Numbered from the stretch's first letter, positions 28,042 through 37,698 are shown. The stretch: 64,000 bases of DNA from Alkanindiges hydrocarboniclasticus (GCF_001982605.1 NZ_MLCN01000007.1:1-64000); one strand, 5' to 3'. Numbers and translations are program-made. Notes: generated by a model from the letters alone, not told the origin.

Positions 28042-28449
28042 TTAAACCTGTGCCGCACGCATTTGTTCCGGTGTGGCATACACACCCTCTTCATCATGCA
28101 CTTCAGTACCCACCAAGGGCGGATTAAAAGTACAGACCAGCTTGAGGTCAGCCGTAGTTGCCCGCAAATAATGATTATCGTGCTTGTTTAAGGCATACAG
28201 TGTGCCGGGTACAATTTTAAAAACCTCTCCGGTTTCAATGAGCTCTACCTCGCCCTCACCGGCGACGCAATATACGGCTTCCAGATGGTTCTTGTACCAG
28301 ATATGGGTTTGGGTGCCCGCAAAAATGGTGGTTTCATGCATGGAAAAACCCATGCCATCTTCTTCCAGCAACAGGCGGCGGCTGGCCCAGGTTTCAGTTT
28401 GCACATCACGTGATGTATTTAAAATATCCTGTAAACGACAAACGATCAT
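28042..28449 (-). CDS. ectC: L-ectoine synthase EctC
   Basis: Cupin-fold dehydratase that cyclises N-gamma-acetyl-diaminobutyrate to ectoine. The 135-residue protein starts MIVCRLQDILNT, with FSMHETTIFAGTQTHIWYKNHLEAVYCVAGEGEVE carrying the metal-binding residues of the cupin core, and ALNKHDNHYLRA later. Length is typical (about 130). Its ATG overlaps the ectB stop by four bases. Confidence 0.96.
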   Translation of the reverse strand: MIVCRLQDILNTSRDVQTETWASRRLLLEEDGMGFSMHETTIFAGTQTHIWYKNHLEAVYCVAGEGEVELIETGEVFKIVPGTLYALNKHDNHYLRATTADLKLVCTFNPPLVGTEVHDEEGVYATPEQMRAAQV

Positions 28450-29768
28450 GCCCGGGCCTCCTGTAATGCAGCTTTGGGATTTTTAGGGGTTAATGGCAGT
28501 TCTGCGGTTTGTTCATGCTGTTGCACCACGCTGGCAATGGCTTTTGACAGCAGGCCCAGTCCTTTTTCCAGTTGTTCCACTTCAATAGTTAGCGGTGGTA
28601 GCAGCTTGACTACTTCACCCTGACTGCCTGAGGTTTCAATAATCAGGCCCAGCTCAAACGCCTTGCTGGTTACTTCATCGGCCCATGCCGGATTGGTAAA
28701 GACCAGCCCCTGCATCAGGCCACGGCCACGCTGTTTCAGGCCAGCCTGTGGATACTGCGCCACCATATCCAGCAAGTGCTTTTTAACCAGTTCGGCTTTT
28801 TGGGCAATCTGTTGCGCAAAGCAATCATCTTTCCAGAAGTGATGAATGGCCGAGGTCGCAGTCACAAAAGCCAGATTATTGCCCCGGAAGGTGCCATTGT
28901 GCTGGCCCGGTTTCCAGATATCGAGTTCTGGTTTCATCAGTACCAGCGACATGGGCAGGCCAAAACCGGACAATGACTTGGACAGCGTCACAATATCCGG
29001 CTTAATGCCAGCCCGCTCAAAGCTAAAAAATGTGCCCGTACGGCCACAGCCGGCCTGAATGTCATCCACAATCAGCAGGATTTCAAAACGTTCACACAAG
29101 GCAGACAGGCGCTTGAGCCAGTTCAGGCTGGCGGTATTCAAGCCACCTTCGCCCTGTACACACTCCACAATAATAGCGGCTGGCAAGTCGACGCCGCTAC
29201 TGCGGTCAGCCAGCAGTTTTTCCAGCATGGCAATGGTGTCCACGTCTTCACCAAAATAACCAGCATAGGCAGCATGGTGAACATCGGACAGGTTCACCCC
29301 GGCTGCTTCACGGAACTTCTGATTGCCAGTTAACGCTAGCGAACCCAGACTGACCCCATGAAAGCCATTGGTAAATGCAATCACATTGTTGCGGCCGGTA
29401 TTATTACGCGCCAGCTTAAGGGCGGCTTCAACCGCATTGGTGCCGGTTGGGCCAGTAAACTGGATTTTATAATTCAGTTGGCGCGGCTTTAAAATATGCT
29501 GCTCAAAAGCCTGCATAAATTCTTTTTTGGCTAGCGTGGCCATGTCCAGCCCATGCACCACGCCATCATCGAGCATGTATTCAATCACGCTTTTTTTCAG
29601 GATCGGGTGATTATGGCCATAGTTCAGTGAACCGGCACCAGCCAGAAAATCAATATAGTGCTGGCCAGCTTCATTGACCAGCAGGGCATTTTTGGCAGAA
29701 CAAAATACCGTGGGAAACGAACGTACATAGCCCCGCACTTCGGACTCAAGGCGATTAAAAATATTCAT
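28446..29768 (-). CDS. ectB: Diaminobutyrate-2-oxoglutarate aminotransferase EctB
   Basis: PLP-dependent class-III aminotransferase making L-2,4-diaminobutyrate from aspartate semialdehyde, the first committed ectoine step. The 440-residue product starts MNIFNRLESEVRGYVRSFP, a signature of EctB. PLP-binding parts include TGTNAVEAALKLAR, LLIVDDIQAGCGRTG and the Schiff-base lysine in TLSKSLSGFGLP. It overlaps ectC by four bases. It is separated from ectA by about 145 bp, an unusually long gap for this operon. Confidence 0.96.
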   Translation of the reverse strand: MNIFNRLESEVRGYVRSFPTVFCSAKNALLVNEAGQHYIDFLAGAGSLNYGHNHPILKKSVIEYMLDDGVVHGLDMATLAKKEFMQAFEQHILKPRQLNYKIQFTGPTGTNAVEAALKLARNNTGRNNVIAFTNGFHGVSLGSLALTGNQKFREAAGVNLSDVHHAAYAGYFGEDVDTIAMLEKLLADRSSGVDLPAAIIVECVQGEGGLNTASLNWLKRLSALCERFEILLIVDDIQAGCGRTGTFFSFERAGIKPDIVTLSKSLSGFGLPMSLVLMKPELDIWKPGQHNGTFRGNNLAFVTATSAIHHFWKDDCFAQQIAQKAELVKKHLLDMVAQYPQAGLKQRGRGLMQGLVFTNPAWADEVTSKAFELGLIIETSGSQGEVVKLLPPLTIEVEQLEKGLGLLSKAIASVVQQHEQTAELPLTPKNPKAALQEARA

Positions 29769-29914
29769 ACAGTTACTCCATCAGGTTTTTTTAAAAATTT
29801 GGTTAAGATGACACATACAGCTCACTGCTTTAACTCACAGCATTTCTGCTATTGAAAAATGGCGTTTCAGCAGGCCGTTGCCATGACTGTTGTATCGCTG
29901 CTCTTCCATAGCCG

Positions 29915-30580
29915 TTACCATGGGCCAATGCGATACAAATCCTCGGCTTCATGTGCGGGTGGGCATAGTTCCTGTGGTGGCAAGCCCTGTTCTGGCAAGC
30001 TGGTTTCTGGCAGGACCACAGCCTGTAATTCTTCACTGGACAATAGCGGCCGTTGCTGGCAGGCCACCTGATGGCGCTGGGCAAACCGACCAAACAAGCG
30101 CTGCGATGCCGCATTACCGGGGGAAATAGTAGTTTCCAGAAATTGCAGGTTCTGCTGTTGCAGGCAATAGCGGGCCACATGGTCCAGTAAGGCTGAACCA
30201 AGGCCGCTGCCCTGCTGATTGGGTGCAATGGCAATTTGCCACAAAAAATAAGTGTCCGGCTGGGATGGTTTTACATAGCCGGTCACCGCTCCGCATAACT
30301 GTCCATCGCGGACAGCCACAAAACAGGTGGAGGTATGATGCAAGGCCAGTAAGGCATAGGCATACAACGAATTGACATCCAGCGGCGGACAGGCACAAAC
30401 CAGCGCATGCAGGGCACGGGCATCTTCCCGTTTTAGCGGGCGGATCTGTACAGTGGCTGGTTCCGGCTGTGGCGCCGGATCATGCTGTCCAGACGCTATG
30501 CCGCACGTGTCATGCTGGCGTGCCGCACTGGACGGCAATGTAGAGACTGATGTTTCCACTCTATTTCCTTGTCTTGGCAT
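29915..30580 (-). CDS. ectA: Diaminobutyrate acetyltransferase EctA
   Basis: GNAT-fold enzyme that acetylates diaminobutyrate with acetyl-CoA. The conserved part starts at IRPLKREDARALHALVCACPPLDVNSLYAY and includes the acetyl-CoA loop QQGSGLGSALLDH and LETTISPGNAASQRLF. The chosen ATG at 30580 gives 221 residues; a GTG 12 bases earlier is also possible. Either way about 45 residues of low-complexity leader precede the conserved domain, longer than usual EctA (170-190). Neither start has a good ribosome site, so the true start is uncertain. First gene of ectABCD on the minus strand. Confidence 0.9.
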   Translation of the reverse strand: MPRQGNRVETSVSTLPSSAARQHDTCGIASGQHDPAPQPEPATVQIRPLKREDARALHALVCACPPLDVNSLYAYALLALHHTSTCFVAVRDGQLCGAVTGYVKPSQPDTYFLWQIAIAPNQQGSGLGSALLDHVARYCLQQQNLQFLETTISPGNAASQRLFGRFAQRHQVACQQRPLLSSEELQAVVLPETSLPEQGLPPQELCPPAHEAEDLYRIGPW

Positions 30581-30724
30581 GGCCGCAACCACATTGGCAG
30601 CACCATGGATGGATATAAAGTGGAATCAGGAATGTCAGGCAAACAAGGTCTATAACAAACAATAAAACAAATGCGCAGCGTGGTAAAAACTGGCGTGACC
30701 GATAGGTTTACGGCCTACCGGATG

Positions 30725-31168
30725 CTAAATACCCGGTGTGGGCACCTTGGCTTCCAGTAACTCGGTAAAGCGCTCCAGTGTCACCATCAGGGTAGCGCGC
30801 TCCTCGGCTGACAGCATTTGCAGCGCCAGCGAAAACCCTTCCGGCAAAGCAGACGGCGACAGCGACAGCAGCTCACGGCCCTTGTCAGTCAAATGCACAT
30901 ACACCTGACGCCGGTCCTGAGTGGCACGGGCACGCTGTACCAGCCCTTTTTCCTCAAGCCGGTCAACAATACCTACCACCGTACTGGGACTCAAATAAAT
31001 AGCCTTGCCAATGGCTGACTGGGTGCAAGCGCCCATCTCGGCAATCGTTAGCAAGGCCACCAGTTGCGGCGTAGTCACCTGATAAAGCTGTACCAGCCGT
31101 TTTGAATACAGCTCAACACACTGCTCAATCCGGCGTACACTTTGTAAAATGCGGACAGCATCATTCAT
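30725..31168 (-). CDS. ectR: MarR-family regulator, probable EctR
   Basis: A 147-residue winged-helix regulator read from ATG 31168 (a TTG nine bases upstream is the alternative). It has the MarR core: a dimerising helix, LYQVTTPQLVALLTIAEMG, the recognition region AIGKAIYLSPSTVVGIVDRLEEKGLV, and the wing with ATQDRRQVYVHLTDKGRELL. It lies just upstream of ectA on the same strand. EctR regulators that repress ect operons in methylotrophs and halophiles occupy the same position, so it probably controls ectABCD. Confidence 0.85.
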   Translation of the reverse strand: MNDAVRILQSVRRIEQCVELYSKRLVQLYQVTTPQLVALLTIAEMGACTQSAIGKAIYLSPSTVVGIVDRLEEKGLVQRARATQDRRQVYVHLTDKGRELLSLSPSALPEGFSLALQMLSAEERATLMVTLERFTELLEAKVPTPGI

Positions 31169-31786
31169 TTTGGGCAATACAGAAAAAAGAGAACCTCATC
31201 ATTTTACGCCGATTGCCCGTGGCTGTCCTCTGGTTTCAGTGTATCTCTACCAAATGGCTCACCCTGAAATCGCAAGGCTATCGCCAGTGACTACTCGCCC
31301 ATATCCACAAAATATTTGTCTTAAAATCAATTGCATGATGCAGGATAAAATCCATAAAACTGCATCAAAGCCAGTTTGCCTGTGTACTCATCCTGACCCC
31401 ATTGAAGTTGCCAAAGTATAGACAGGCATTAATTACATATCAAATTAGTTCAATAAGATTAGTTTGATTTGAAACTAATTACAAAAGTTTATCCCTAATA
31501 AAGTCCTTAAAAATCAAGAGACTATTTTCTAATGTTTTTTTGTGTAAATTTTTGGCAAAACTAGGAGAAATAGCATAGGACGCAATAACCTTACAGTTAC
31601 AAAAATTGGCCTAATTGACAGGTTTTTCTGGCATATTTGGTCAATACAGGGTATCTATTGTCAAAATTGCACGGTGGTTTGTGGTCATAATAGCAGGCCA
31701 TACCCTACGGACTGACACAGGGATTCTTTCAGGGTAATTGATATAAAGCCCTGAGCATAATCATAAAGATATAAAGGAAATAGTAA
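31169..31786. other. Long AT-rich intergenic region with an operator-like palindrome
   Basis: About 620 bp between ectR (leftward) and glpD (rightward) without a convincing gene. A perfect inverted repeat with 8-bp arms, ATTAGTTT-N6-AAACTAAT, lies at 31458-31479, and a further TTAGTT copy lies at 31445. The A/T-rich TTAG..CTAA form resembles sites bound by MarR-family proteins. It is about 290 bp from ectR and about 310 bp from glpD. AAGGAAAT before 31787 is the glpD ribosome site. Confidence 0.5.
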
Positions 31787-33343
31787 ATGCTTGGGCAACA
31801 GGTCAACTTGCAGGCGCTTGTCGATACCCACTGGGATGTGGTGGTAATTGGCGGTGGCATTACCGGGGCAGGTATCTTTCTGGAAAGCGCCCGGCGCGGA
31901 TTAAAAGTACTGCTGCTGGAACAACAGGATTTTTCATGGGGCACCTCAAGCCGGTCTTCCAAAATGGTGCATGGCGGCTTGCGCTATATTGCACAGGGCG
32001 ATATTCCGCTCACCCATCATTCACTACAGGAACGCGAACGCCTGCTAAAGGAATTGCCGGATCTGGTAGTACGCATGTCGTATTTTTTCCCCATCCGCAA
32101 AGGGCAGTTTCCGGGCCGCCTGTCCATGCAAATGGTGATGATTGCCTATGATGCGCTGGCCAGTATCAAAGACCATGAATGGCTGGAAGCCGATGCAGTC
32201 CAAAGCCTGTTTCCCGCCTTAAATGGCCAGCAACTCAAGGGCGCCTTACGCTACACCGATGCCCTCACCGATGACAGCCGTCTGGTTATTCGTGTGCTTC
32301 AGGAAGGCTGCCTTGAAGGCGGCACAGCGCGTAACTACAGCAAGGTGACCGGCATTGAACAGCAGCAAGACGGACAAATGCAGCTACAGGTGAGTAATAC
32401 CACGCACCCAAACCATGCCCAGCAAACTTGTCGGATTACGGCTCAACACGTATTTAATGCTACGGGTCTATGGGCTGACCAGTTATCCAGTACAGCACCA
32501 CGCATTCGTCCGCAACGCGGCAGTCACCTGTTTATTGCCAGAGATCGCCTGCCTATTGATAGCTGCCTGACCCTGCTGCATCCGGATGACAAGCGCTATG
32601 TATTTGTATATCCGTGGAAAGGCGAAACCTGTGTTGGTACCACTGATCTGGATCATCGCTTTGATATTCATGAAGAAGCCTTTTGCACCGAACAGGAAGT
32701 CGATTACCTGCTCAAGCTGGTGAATCATGAGTTTCCGGGTGTAAACCTTGAGCGCCGGGATATTCATTCCACCATGGCCGGGGTAAGGCCCATTATTGCC
32801 TCAGGTGCAGGACGCGACCCCTCCAAGGAACGACGTACCCATCTGGTCTGGCAATCCAATGGCATTGTTTCCGTCTCTGGTGGCAAGCTCACCACCTTCC
32901 GGCAAATCGCCCTTGATGCCTTGGCAACCGCTGGCATTATTGATGCAGCCACCCATAAGTCCTTATTAAAAGGCAAAACAGGACGCTGTTTTAATCATTC
33001 GCTACAAACGCCAAAAACGCTGGACCAGCCTCTGGCAGGCATTGCCTCGGGGCTGGAACTGGACCAACAGGTGCGCTGGATTTTACAGCATGAAATGGTT
33101 CAGCATCTGGATGACCTAATGCTCCGGCGCTTACGTGCAGGCAATTTGCTGCCCAATGCAGGAACTAGTCTGCTGGCGCAGCTCAAGCCGTTGTGTCAGG
33201 AGTTGTTACACTGGAATGAACAGCAGTGGCAGCAGGAAGTCAGCCGCTATCAGGCCATTTGCCAGCGCTACTACCAGCCACAGCCTGCCGAGGCACAAGC
33301 ATTTATTGCCCCGCAAGCCATTGCAGGCCTAAGCTCTTTATGA
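31787..33343 (+). CDS. glpD: Aerobic glycerol-3-phosphate dehydrogenase
   Basis: FAD enzyme of the cytoplasmic membrane that oxidises sn-glycerol-3-phosphate to dihydroxyacetone phosphate and feeds electrons to quinone. The 518-residue product has the N-terminal dinucleotide fold VVVIGGGITGAGIFLESARRG, followed by SRSSKMVHGGLRYI, and the later GVRPIIASG and SVSGGKLTTFRQIA segments that bind FAD. Length is near GlpD (501). A helical C-terminal domain is present. It stands alone; no glpK or glpF is beside it. Confidence 0.92.
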   Translation: MLGQQVNLQALVDTHWDVVVIGGGITGAGIFLESARRGLKVLLLEQQDFSWGTSSRSSKMVHGGLRYIAQGDIPLTHHSLQERERLLKELPDLVVRMSYFFPIRKGQFPGRLSMQMVMIAYDALASIKDHEWLEADAVQSLFPALNGQQLKGALRYTDALTDDSRLVIRVLQEGCLEGGTARNYSKVTGIEQQQDGQMQLQVSNTTHPNHAQQTCRITAQHVFNATGLWADQLSSTAPRIRPQRGSHLFIARDRLPIDSCLTLLHPDDKRYVFVYPWKGETCVGTTDLDHRFDIHEEAFCTEQEVDYLLKLVNHEFPGVNLERRDIHSTMAGVRPIIASGAGRDPSKERRTHLVWQSNGIVSVSGGKLTTFRQIALDALATAGIIDAATHKSLLKGKTGRCFNHSLQTPKTLDQPLAGIASGLELDQQVRWILQHEMVQHLDDLMLRRLRAGNLLPNAGTSLLAQLKPLCQELLHWNEQQWQQEVSRYQAICQRYYQPQPAEAQAFIAPQAIAGLSSL

Positions 33344-33450
33344 CGATTGCTGGCACTACCCTTCTGGCGCTTACCTAAAAACAACTACGGTGAGCACATT
33401 TTGGCATTGCCTGAGCAGATCATGTACTCATGAAAGCAGCTGATGAACGA

Positions 33451-33501
33451 TGGGATTTTAGCGTAAACAGTTTTAGCCTCAAGCGAGCTCATAAAATCCC
33501 A
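33451..33501. repeat. Long-armed inverted repeat upstream of the first ybjQ-like gene
   Basis: TGGGATTTTA (33451-33460) and its exact complement TAAAATCCCA (33492-33501) are separated by 31 bases. It lies about 80-130 bp before the gene and has no T run, so it is not a standard terminator. It may be a leader structure or a remnant. Confidence 0.4.
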
Positions 33502-33580
33502 ACCCATGATTTGTGCTTTGCAGCTTGTCTGTTTTTTGGCACACTGCGATTATCCTTTTAGTCATCAGCTGTACCCTATT

Positions 33581-33949
33581 ATGCACTCAAATCCGCACTC
33601 AAATCTGCAATTAAGTAATCTGGAAAGTTTGCCCGGCCATCGTATTGTCAAGCAACTGGATGTGGTCTATGGCAGTACGGTACGCAGCAAACATGCAGGC
33701 CGCGATATTCTGGCTGGCCTTAAAAATATTGTGGGTGGAGAGCTGACTGCCTATACCGAATTGCTGGAAGAATCACGGCAGGAAGCCATTAGCCGCATGA
33801 CAGAAAAAGCGCGCCTGCTGGGTGCCAATGCCATTGTGGGCATTCGTTTTTCTACCTCCAGCATTGCACAGGGTGCAGCCGAGCTGTTTGTGTATGGCAC
33901 CGCAGTGATTGCCGAACCTGAACATATGCCGCCATTTCCAAGTATTTAA
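33581..33949 (+). CDS. YbjQ/UPF0145-family protein
   Basis: A 122-residue protein from the ATG at 33581. The longer frame from 33506 adds 25 residues that do not fit the family. The YbjQ fold is clear: LPGHRIVKQLDVVYGSTVRSKH, GLKNIVGGELTAYTELLEESRQEAISRM, then ARLLGANAIVGIRF and VYGTAVI. YbjQ proteins form pentamers and have no established enzymatic role. A second, diverged copy follows 14 bp downstream. Confidence 0.82.
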   Translation: MHSNPHSNLQLSNLESLPGHRIVKQLDVVYGSTVRSKHAGRDILAGLKNIVGGELTAYTELLEESRQEAISRMTEKARLLGANAIVGIRFSTSSIAQGAAELFVYGTAVIAEPEHMPPFPSI

Positions 33950-33963
33950 TAGCAGATTACCGC

Positions 33964-34434
33964 ATGGAATTTTTAATCAAGCTGGTTATCTTTGTTTGCC
34001 TGTTTTGCATTGGCTGGTATTTTGGCCGCCGTGCTGAACACAAGCACCTGCAGGAACTACTGGTGGCCGAAGCAGCCCTAAGCCATATCCGGCTAGGCAG
34101 TCGCCGTTTTGAAACGCGACAACAGCCCGGCCAGTTAATTACCGCCAATGTCGTTATTTCACATGATTACTTTAAATGGGTCTGGTCGCAGATTCACAAT
34201 TTTTTTGGTGGCCGGCTCACCACCTATGAAAGCCTGCTGGATCGTGCCCGGCGTGAAGCCATTGTAAGGCTCAAGCAGCAGGCACAAAAAGTGGGTGCAG
34301 TAGAAATTCTGGCTTTACGGCTGGTCACCACTGAAATTGGCGAAAACGGTGGCATGGTAGAAGTACTGGCTTATGGCACAGCCATTGTTTCTAGCCAGAA
34401 ACCACAGGCAGCGCCATGGCCGCCGGTTCCTTAA
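33964..34434 (+). CDS. Membrane-anchored YbjQ-like protein
   Basis: A 156-residue protein whose residues 1-20 form one membrane helix (FLIKLVIFVCLFCIGWYFG). A short linker and a diverged YbjQ domain follow: NVVISHDYFKWVWSQIHNFFGGRLTTYESLLDRARREAIVRL, ending LAYGTAIVSS. It probably exposes the YbjQ domain to the cytoplasm. The pair looks like a duplication in which the second copy gained an anchor. No known function. Confidence 0.72.
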   Translation: MEFLIKLVIFVCLFCIGWYFGRRAEHKHLQELLVAEAALSHIRLGSRRFETRQQPGQLITANVVISHDYFKWVWSQIHNFFGGRLTTYESLLDRARREAIVRLKQQAQKVGAVEILALRLVTTEIGENGGMVEVLAYGTAIVSSQKPQAAPWPPVP

Positions 34435-34467
34435 AGTATAGGATTGAATTATTTTGAGATTCAACAG

Positions 34468-36144
34468 TTAAGATATGCTGTCGGAATGATGATAAATACC
34501 TGCATATTGCCCATACCATTCTACAAATTTTTCAGGGGGCAATGGCTTGGCGATCAGATAACCTTGCGCCATGTCACAGCCCAGTGTGGCCAGAAACTGG
34601 TAAATTTGCTTGTTTTCTACGCCTTCAGCAATGGCCTTTAAGCCCAGATTATGGGCCAGCACCACTGCTGCTTCCATAATATAAACAGCACCTTGATCTT
34701 CCGGCAGGCGGCGCACAAATGACTGGTCAATCTTAAGCACAGAAATGGGCAACTGATGCAGGTATTGCAGCGATGAATAGCCCGTGCCAAAGTCATCAAT
34801 GGAAATCACAATGTTGAGTCTGGTCAAGCGCTTAAGCTCATCAATCGTGTGCTCTACATCCACCATCAACGAGCCTTCGGTAATTTCCAGCTCCAGCAGT
34901 TCACCCGACAAATCATACTGGTTCAATAACCGCACCACCAGATCGGTAAAACCCGGCTGTAGCAGGTTTCGGGTTGAGATATTGACTGAAATAGACACAT
35001 CAATCCCGGATTTTTGCCATACGGACAGTTGCCGGATGGCCTCCTCCAGCACAAATTCGGTAATTACATCAATCAAGGTACTTTGCTCGGCACGCGGTAT
35101 AAACTTGACGGGCGGAATCATGCCACGGCTCGGGTGTTCCCAGCGAATCAGTGCCTCTGCCCCATAAATTTTACCGGTATCAATTTCTACTTTGGGCTGG
35201 TAATGCAGCGCCAGTTGACCCATTTTCAAGGCATGTTTGAGCTGGCCCAGCAGGCTGATGTTTTCTTCAGTGGCCATCTTGATGGCCGGGTTATAGGCCA
35301 CCATATTGCGTGAGGTTTGCTTGGCCACAATCAATGCAGCCTCTGCCATGTTGATACAGTCCTCAGGCAATTCCTCAGGCTGGCTAAAAATAAAATAGCC
35401 AATACGAGTATCAATATGAATCTTCACGCTGTTGTATTCAACGGGTTCGCGTGAATCTTCCAGCAAGTTCGCCAGTAAGGGATCAACTTCGCCATAGCTC
35501 ACCCGGAACAGCAGGGAAATCTGGCCCAGGTCAGTATGAAAAATCTTTACCTCGGTGCATAGCCTGGAAAAGCGATCCGCAAGCTGCAAAATGGTTTGTT
35601 CTACCACGCTGGAACCAAAGGCCGATTTTAGCTCTATTTCATTTTCGCAGCACACCACTACCAGCAAAAAGGTACGTGCCTCATCGCCCGTGATATCATA
35701 TTGTTCCAGTGTTTTAATCAGCGCATGCCGGTTGGGCAAATTGGTGAGCGTGTTGTGCTGTAGTAGCCATTTTAAACGCCGCTGATAAGATCGGGCACTA
35801 TCACTGGTCAGGCCTGCCAAAAAGCCAATCAGGGTAAATACACTCAGCCGGAACAGCCAGTTACCGGCACTATGGGCATTGCCGCCAATAAGCTCATGCG
35901 GCATGAATGGCCCAAGCATAAAACCGGCAACCAGACCTGTCAGGACGCCTCCCCGAAAACCAAATACAAAGCCAGCCAGCAACACCGGAATATACATGGC
36001 ATGCGAATAGCCCAGCTTAACGCCACCCGTATTGCTAAAAAGAAAAGTAATACCAATCATTAGCACAATAATTAAAGGTAACGTGACTCTTTCCACCATC
36101 TGCCGGTGTTCGTCAATCCAGATCAGAAATATTCCCTTTTTCAT
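34468..36144 (-). CDS. Membrane GGDEF-EAL protein, probable c-di-GMP phosphodiesterase
   Basis: A 558-residue signalling protein. The N-terminal 120 residues have about four membrane segments. A GGDEF-like domain follows (LTNLPNRHALIKTLE), but its active-site loop reads roughly LGQIS where GGDEF would be, so it is probably inactive. The C-terminal EAL domain is intact: EALIRWEHP, SVNIS, LELEITEG, DDFGTGYSSLQYL, LKIDQSFV and AEGVE. The most likely activity is hydrolysis of cyclic di-GMP. GGGAAGGG precedes the ATG. Confidence 0.88.
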   Translation of the reverse strand: MKKGIFLIWIDEHRQMVERVTLPLIIVLMIGITFLFSNTGGVKLGYSHAMYIPVLLAGFVFGFRGGVLTGLVAGFMLGPFMPHELIGGNAHSAGNWLFRLSVFTLIGFLAGLTSDSARSYQRRLKWLLQHNTLTNLPNRHALIKTLEQYDITGDEARTFLLVVVCCENEIELKSAFGSSVVEQTILQLADRFSRLCTEVKIFHTDLGQISLLFRVSYGEVDPLLANLLEDSREPVEYNSVKIHIDTRIGYFIFSQPEELPEDCINMAEAALIVAKQTSRNMVAYNPAIKMATEENISLLGQLKHALKMGQLALHYQPKVEIDTGKIYGAEALIRWEHPSRGMIPPVKFIPRAEQSTLIDVITEFVLEEAIRQLSVWQKSGIDVSISVNISTRNLLQPGFTDLVVRLLNQYDLSGELLELEITEGSLMVDVEHTIDELKRLTRLNIVISIDDFGTGYSSLQYLHQLPISVLKIDQSFVRRLPEDQGAVYIMEAAVVLAHNLGLKAIAEGVENKQIYQFLATLGCDMAQGYLIAKPLPPEKFVEWYGQYAGIYHHSDSIS

Positions 36145-36469
36145 GCGCCCTTCCCTAGACTTTTGGCCTGATCGTGCGTGCCTGTATGTGACTACGGCCT
36201 AATCTTTACTCTAAATGCATTTTTTTAAACGATCAGCTATTTATCAAATTTAAGTTTCTAAATTTTATACGCTTTCCAGTAAATTTATACAAGTCGTTCT
36301 ACTACAACTGTTTTGCTAATTTTTGTGTCAAAGATATGAATACCTGCATTGCTGGCAGGTTTAATGCTAACCATTCTCGCCAGAATAATTGGCACTTCTT
36401 GTCATTGCCCAATTAGCACAACCTACTACACTCATTGCCATTGTTAAATCACTGATTAAGGACATGGCA
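36145..36469. other. Divergent promoter region upstream of the beta-oxidation operon
   Basis: About 325 bp between the EAL-protein gene and the thiolase gene. It is AT-rich in the middle and must hold promoters for both. ACCTGC-N7-GCAGGT at 36342-36360 is a short inverted repeat that might be an operator. I recognised no gene and no standard fatty-acid regulator site. Confidence 0.4.
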
Positions 36470-37675
36470 ATGAGCGAAGCCTACATTTTTGATGCCATTC
36501 GCACCCCTCGTGGTAAAGGAAAAAAAGACGGCAGCCTGCATGAAGTCAAGCCGATTACCCTGCTGACGACCCTGATGCATGCGCTGGAACAACGCAACAA
36601 TCTGGACACCAGCAAAGTTGAAGATGTGGTACTGGGCTGTGTAACGCCAATTGCCGACCAGGGCGGCGACATTGCCAAAACTGCGGCCATTGCTGCGGGC
36701 TGGTCTGACAATGTATCTGGTGTACAAATCAACCGTTTTTGTGCCTCTGGTTTAGAAGCCGTTAACCTTGCCGCCATGAAAGTACGTTCCGGCTGGGAAG
36801 ACTTGGTGGTGGCGGGTGGTGTTGAATCCATGTCGCGTATTGCGATGGGTTCGGATGGCGGCCCTTGGGCACTGGATCCGGAAACCAACCTGAAAGCCGG
36901 TTTTGTACCACAGGGCGTTGGTGCTGACCTGATTGCCACACTGGATGGCTACACCCGTGGCGACGTGGATGAATTTGCAGCCAACTCGCAAGCCAAGGCA
37001 GCCGCTGCCCAAAAAGCAGGTTATTTTGACAAGTCTATCGTTGCTGTGAAAGACGGTGCTGGCGTGACCATTCTGGACAAGGATGAATTTATCCGTGAAG
37101 GCACCACAGCAGAAAGCCTGCAACGCTTAAGCCCCAGCTTTGAAATGATGGGCAATATGGGTTTTGATGCCGTTGCCCTGCAAAAATATCCCGAAGCGCA
37201 AAAAGTAAACCATGTGCATCATGCTGGTAACTCATCCGGGATTGTGGACGGTGCTGCACTGGTTCTGATTGGCTCCGAAAAAGCGGCCAAGGAATACAAC
37301 CTCAAGCCACGTGCCAAGATTATTGCCACGGCACTGGTGGGTACTGATCCTACCATCATGCTGACTGGCCCTGCCCCGGCTGCACGAAAGGCACTGGAAA
37401 AAGCCGGTTTAACCATTGATGACATTGATTTGTTTGAAGTGAATGAAGCCTTTGCGGCGGTTGTCATGCGTTTTATCAATGAACTGAACGTGCCAGCAGA
37501 AAAAGTTAATGTGAATGGCGGCGCGATTGCCATGGGTCACCCACTGGGCGCAACCGGTGCGATGATTCTGGGCACCTTGCTGGATGAACTGGAACGTCAG
37601 GACAAAAAACGCGGTTTGGCCACGTTGTGTGTGGGCGGCGGTATGGGTATTGCTACCATTATTGAGCGGGTTTAG
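36470..37675 (+). CDS. Acetyl-CoA C-acyltransferase (thiolase)
   Basis: Thiolase that cleaves 3-ketoacyl-CoA to acetyl-CoA and a shortened acyl-CoA in beta-oxidation. The 401-residue form starts at ATG 36470, with AAGGA seven bases upstream; an in-frame ATG six bases earlier lies too close to that site. The acyl-accepting cysteine is C91 in [12 protein letters not shown]. The other catalytic parts are [20 protein letters not shown] with its His, and the late Cys in LCVGGGMG. It is the first gene of a pair with the hydratase/dehydrogenase below, a FadI/FadJ-like order. Confidence 0.9.
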   Translation: MSEAYIFDAIRTPRGKGKKDGSLHEVKPITLLTTLMHALEQRNNLDTSKVEDVVLGCVTPIADQGGDIAKTAAIAAGWSDNVSGVQINRFCASGLEAVNLAAMKVRSGWEDLVVAGGVESMSRIAMGSDGGPWALDPETNLKAGFVPQGVGADLIATLDGYTRGDVDEFAANSQAKAAAAQKAGYFDKSIVAVKDGAGVTILDKDEFIREGTTAESLQRLSPSFEMMGNMGFDAVALQKYPEAQKVNHVHHAGNSSGIVDGAALVLIGSEKAAKEYNLKPRAKIIATALVGTDPTIMLTGPAPAARKALEKAGLTIDDIDLFEVNEAFAAVVMRFINELNVPAEKVNVNGGAIAMGHPLGATGAMILGTLLDELERQDKKRGLATLCVGGGMGIATIIERV

Positions 37676-37698
37676 GGAACAGGTTAAGGAGTAAAATA

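Noticed and set aside
30682-30722. Near-palindrome CCGATAGG ... CCTACCGG after ectR as an EctR operator
   Set aside because: It has a mismatch and lies at the 3' end of ectR; it could as well be a weak terminator stem, so no call was made.
36389-36408. Possible sigma-54 promoter (TTGGCAC ... TTGC) before the thiolase gene
   Set aside because: The distance between the GG and GC elements is about four bases too long for sigma-54 recognition.
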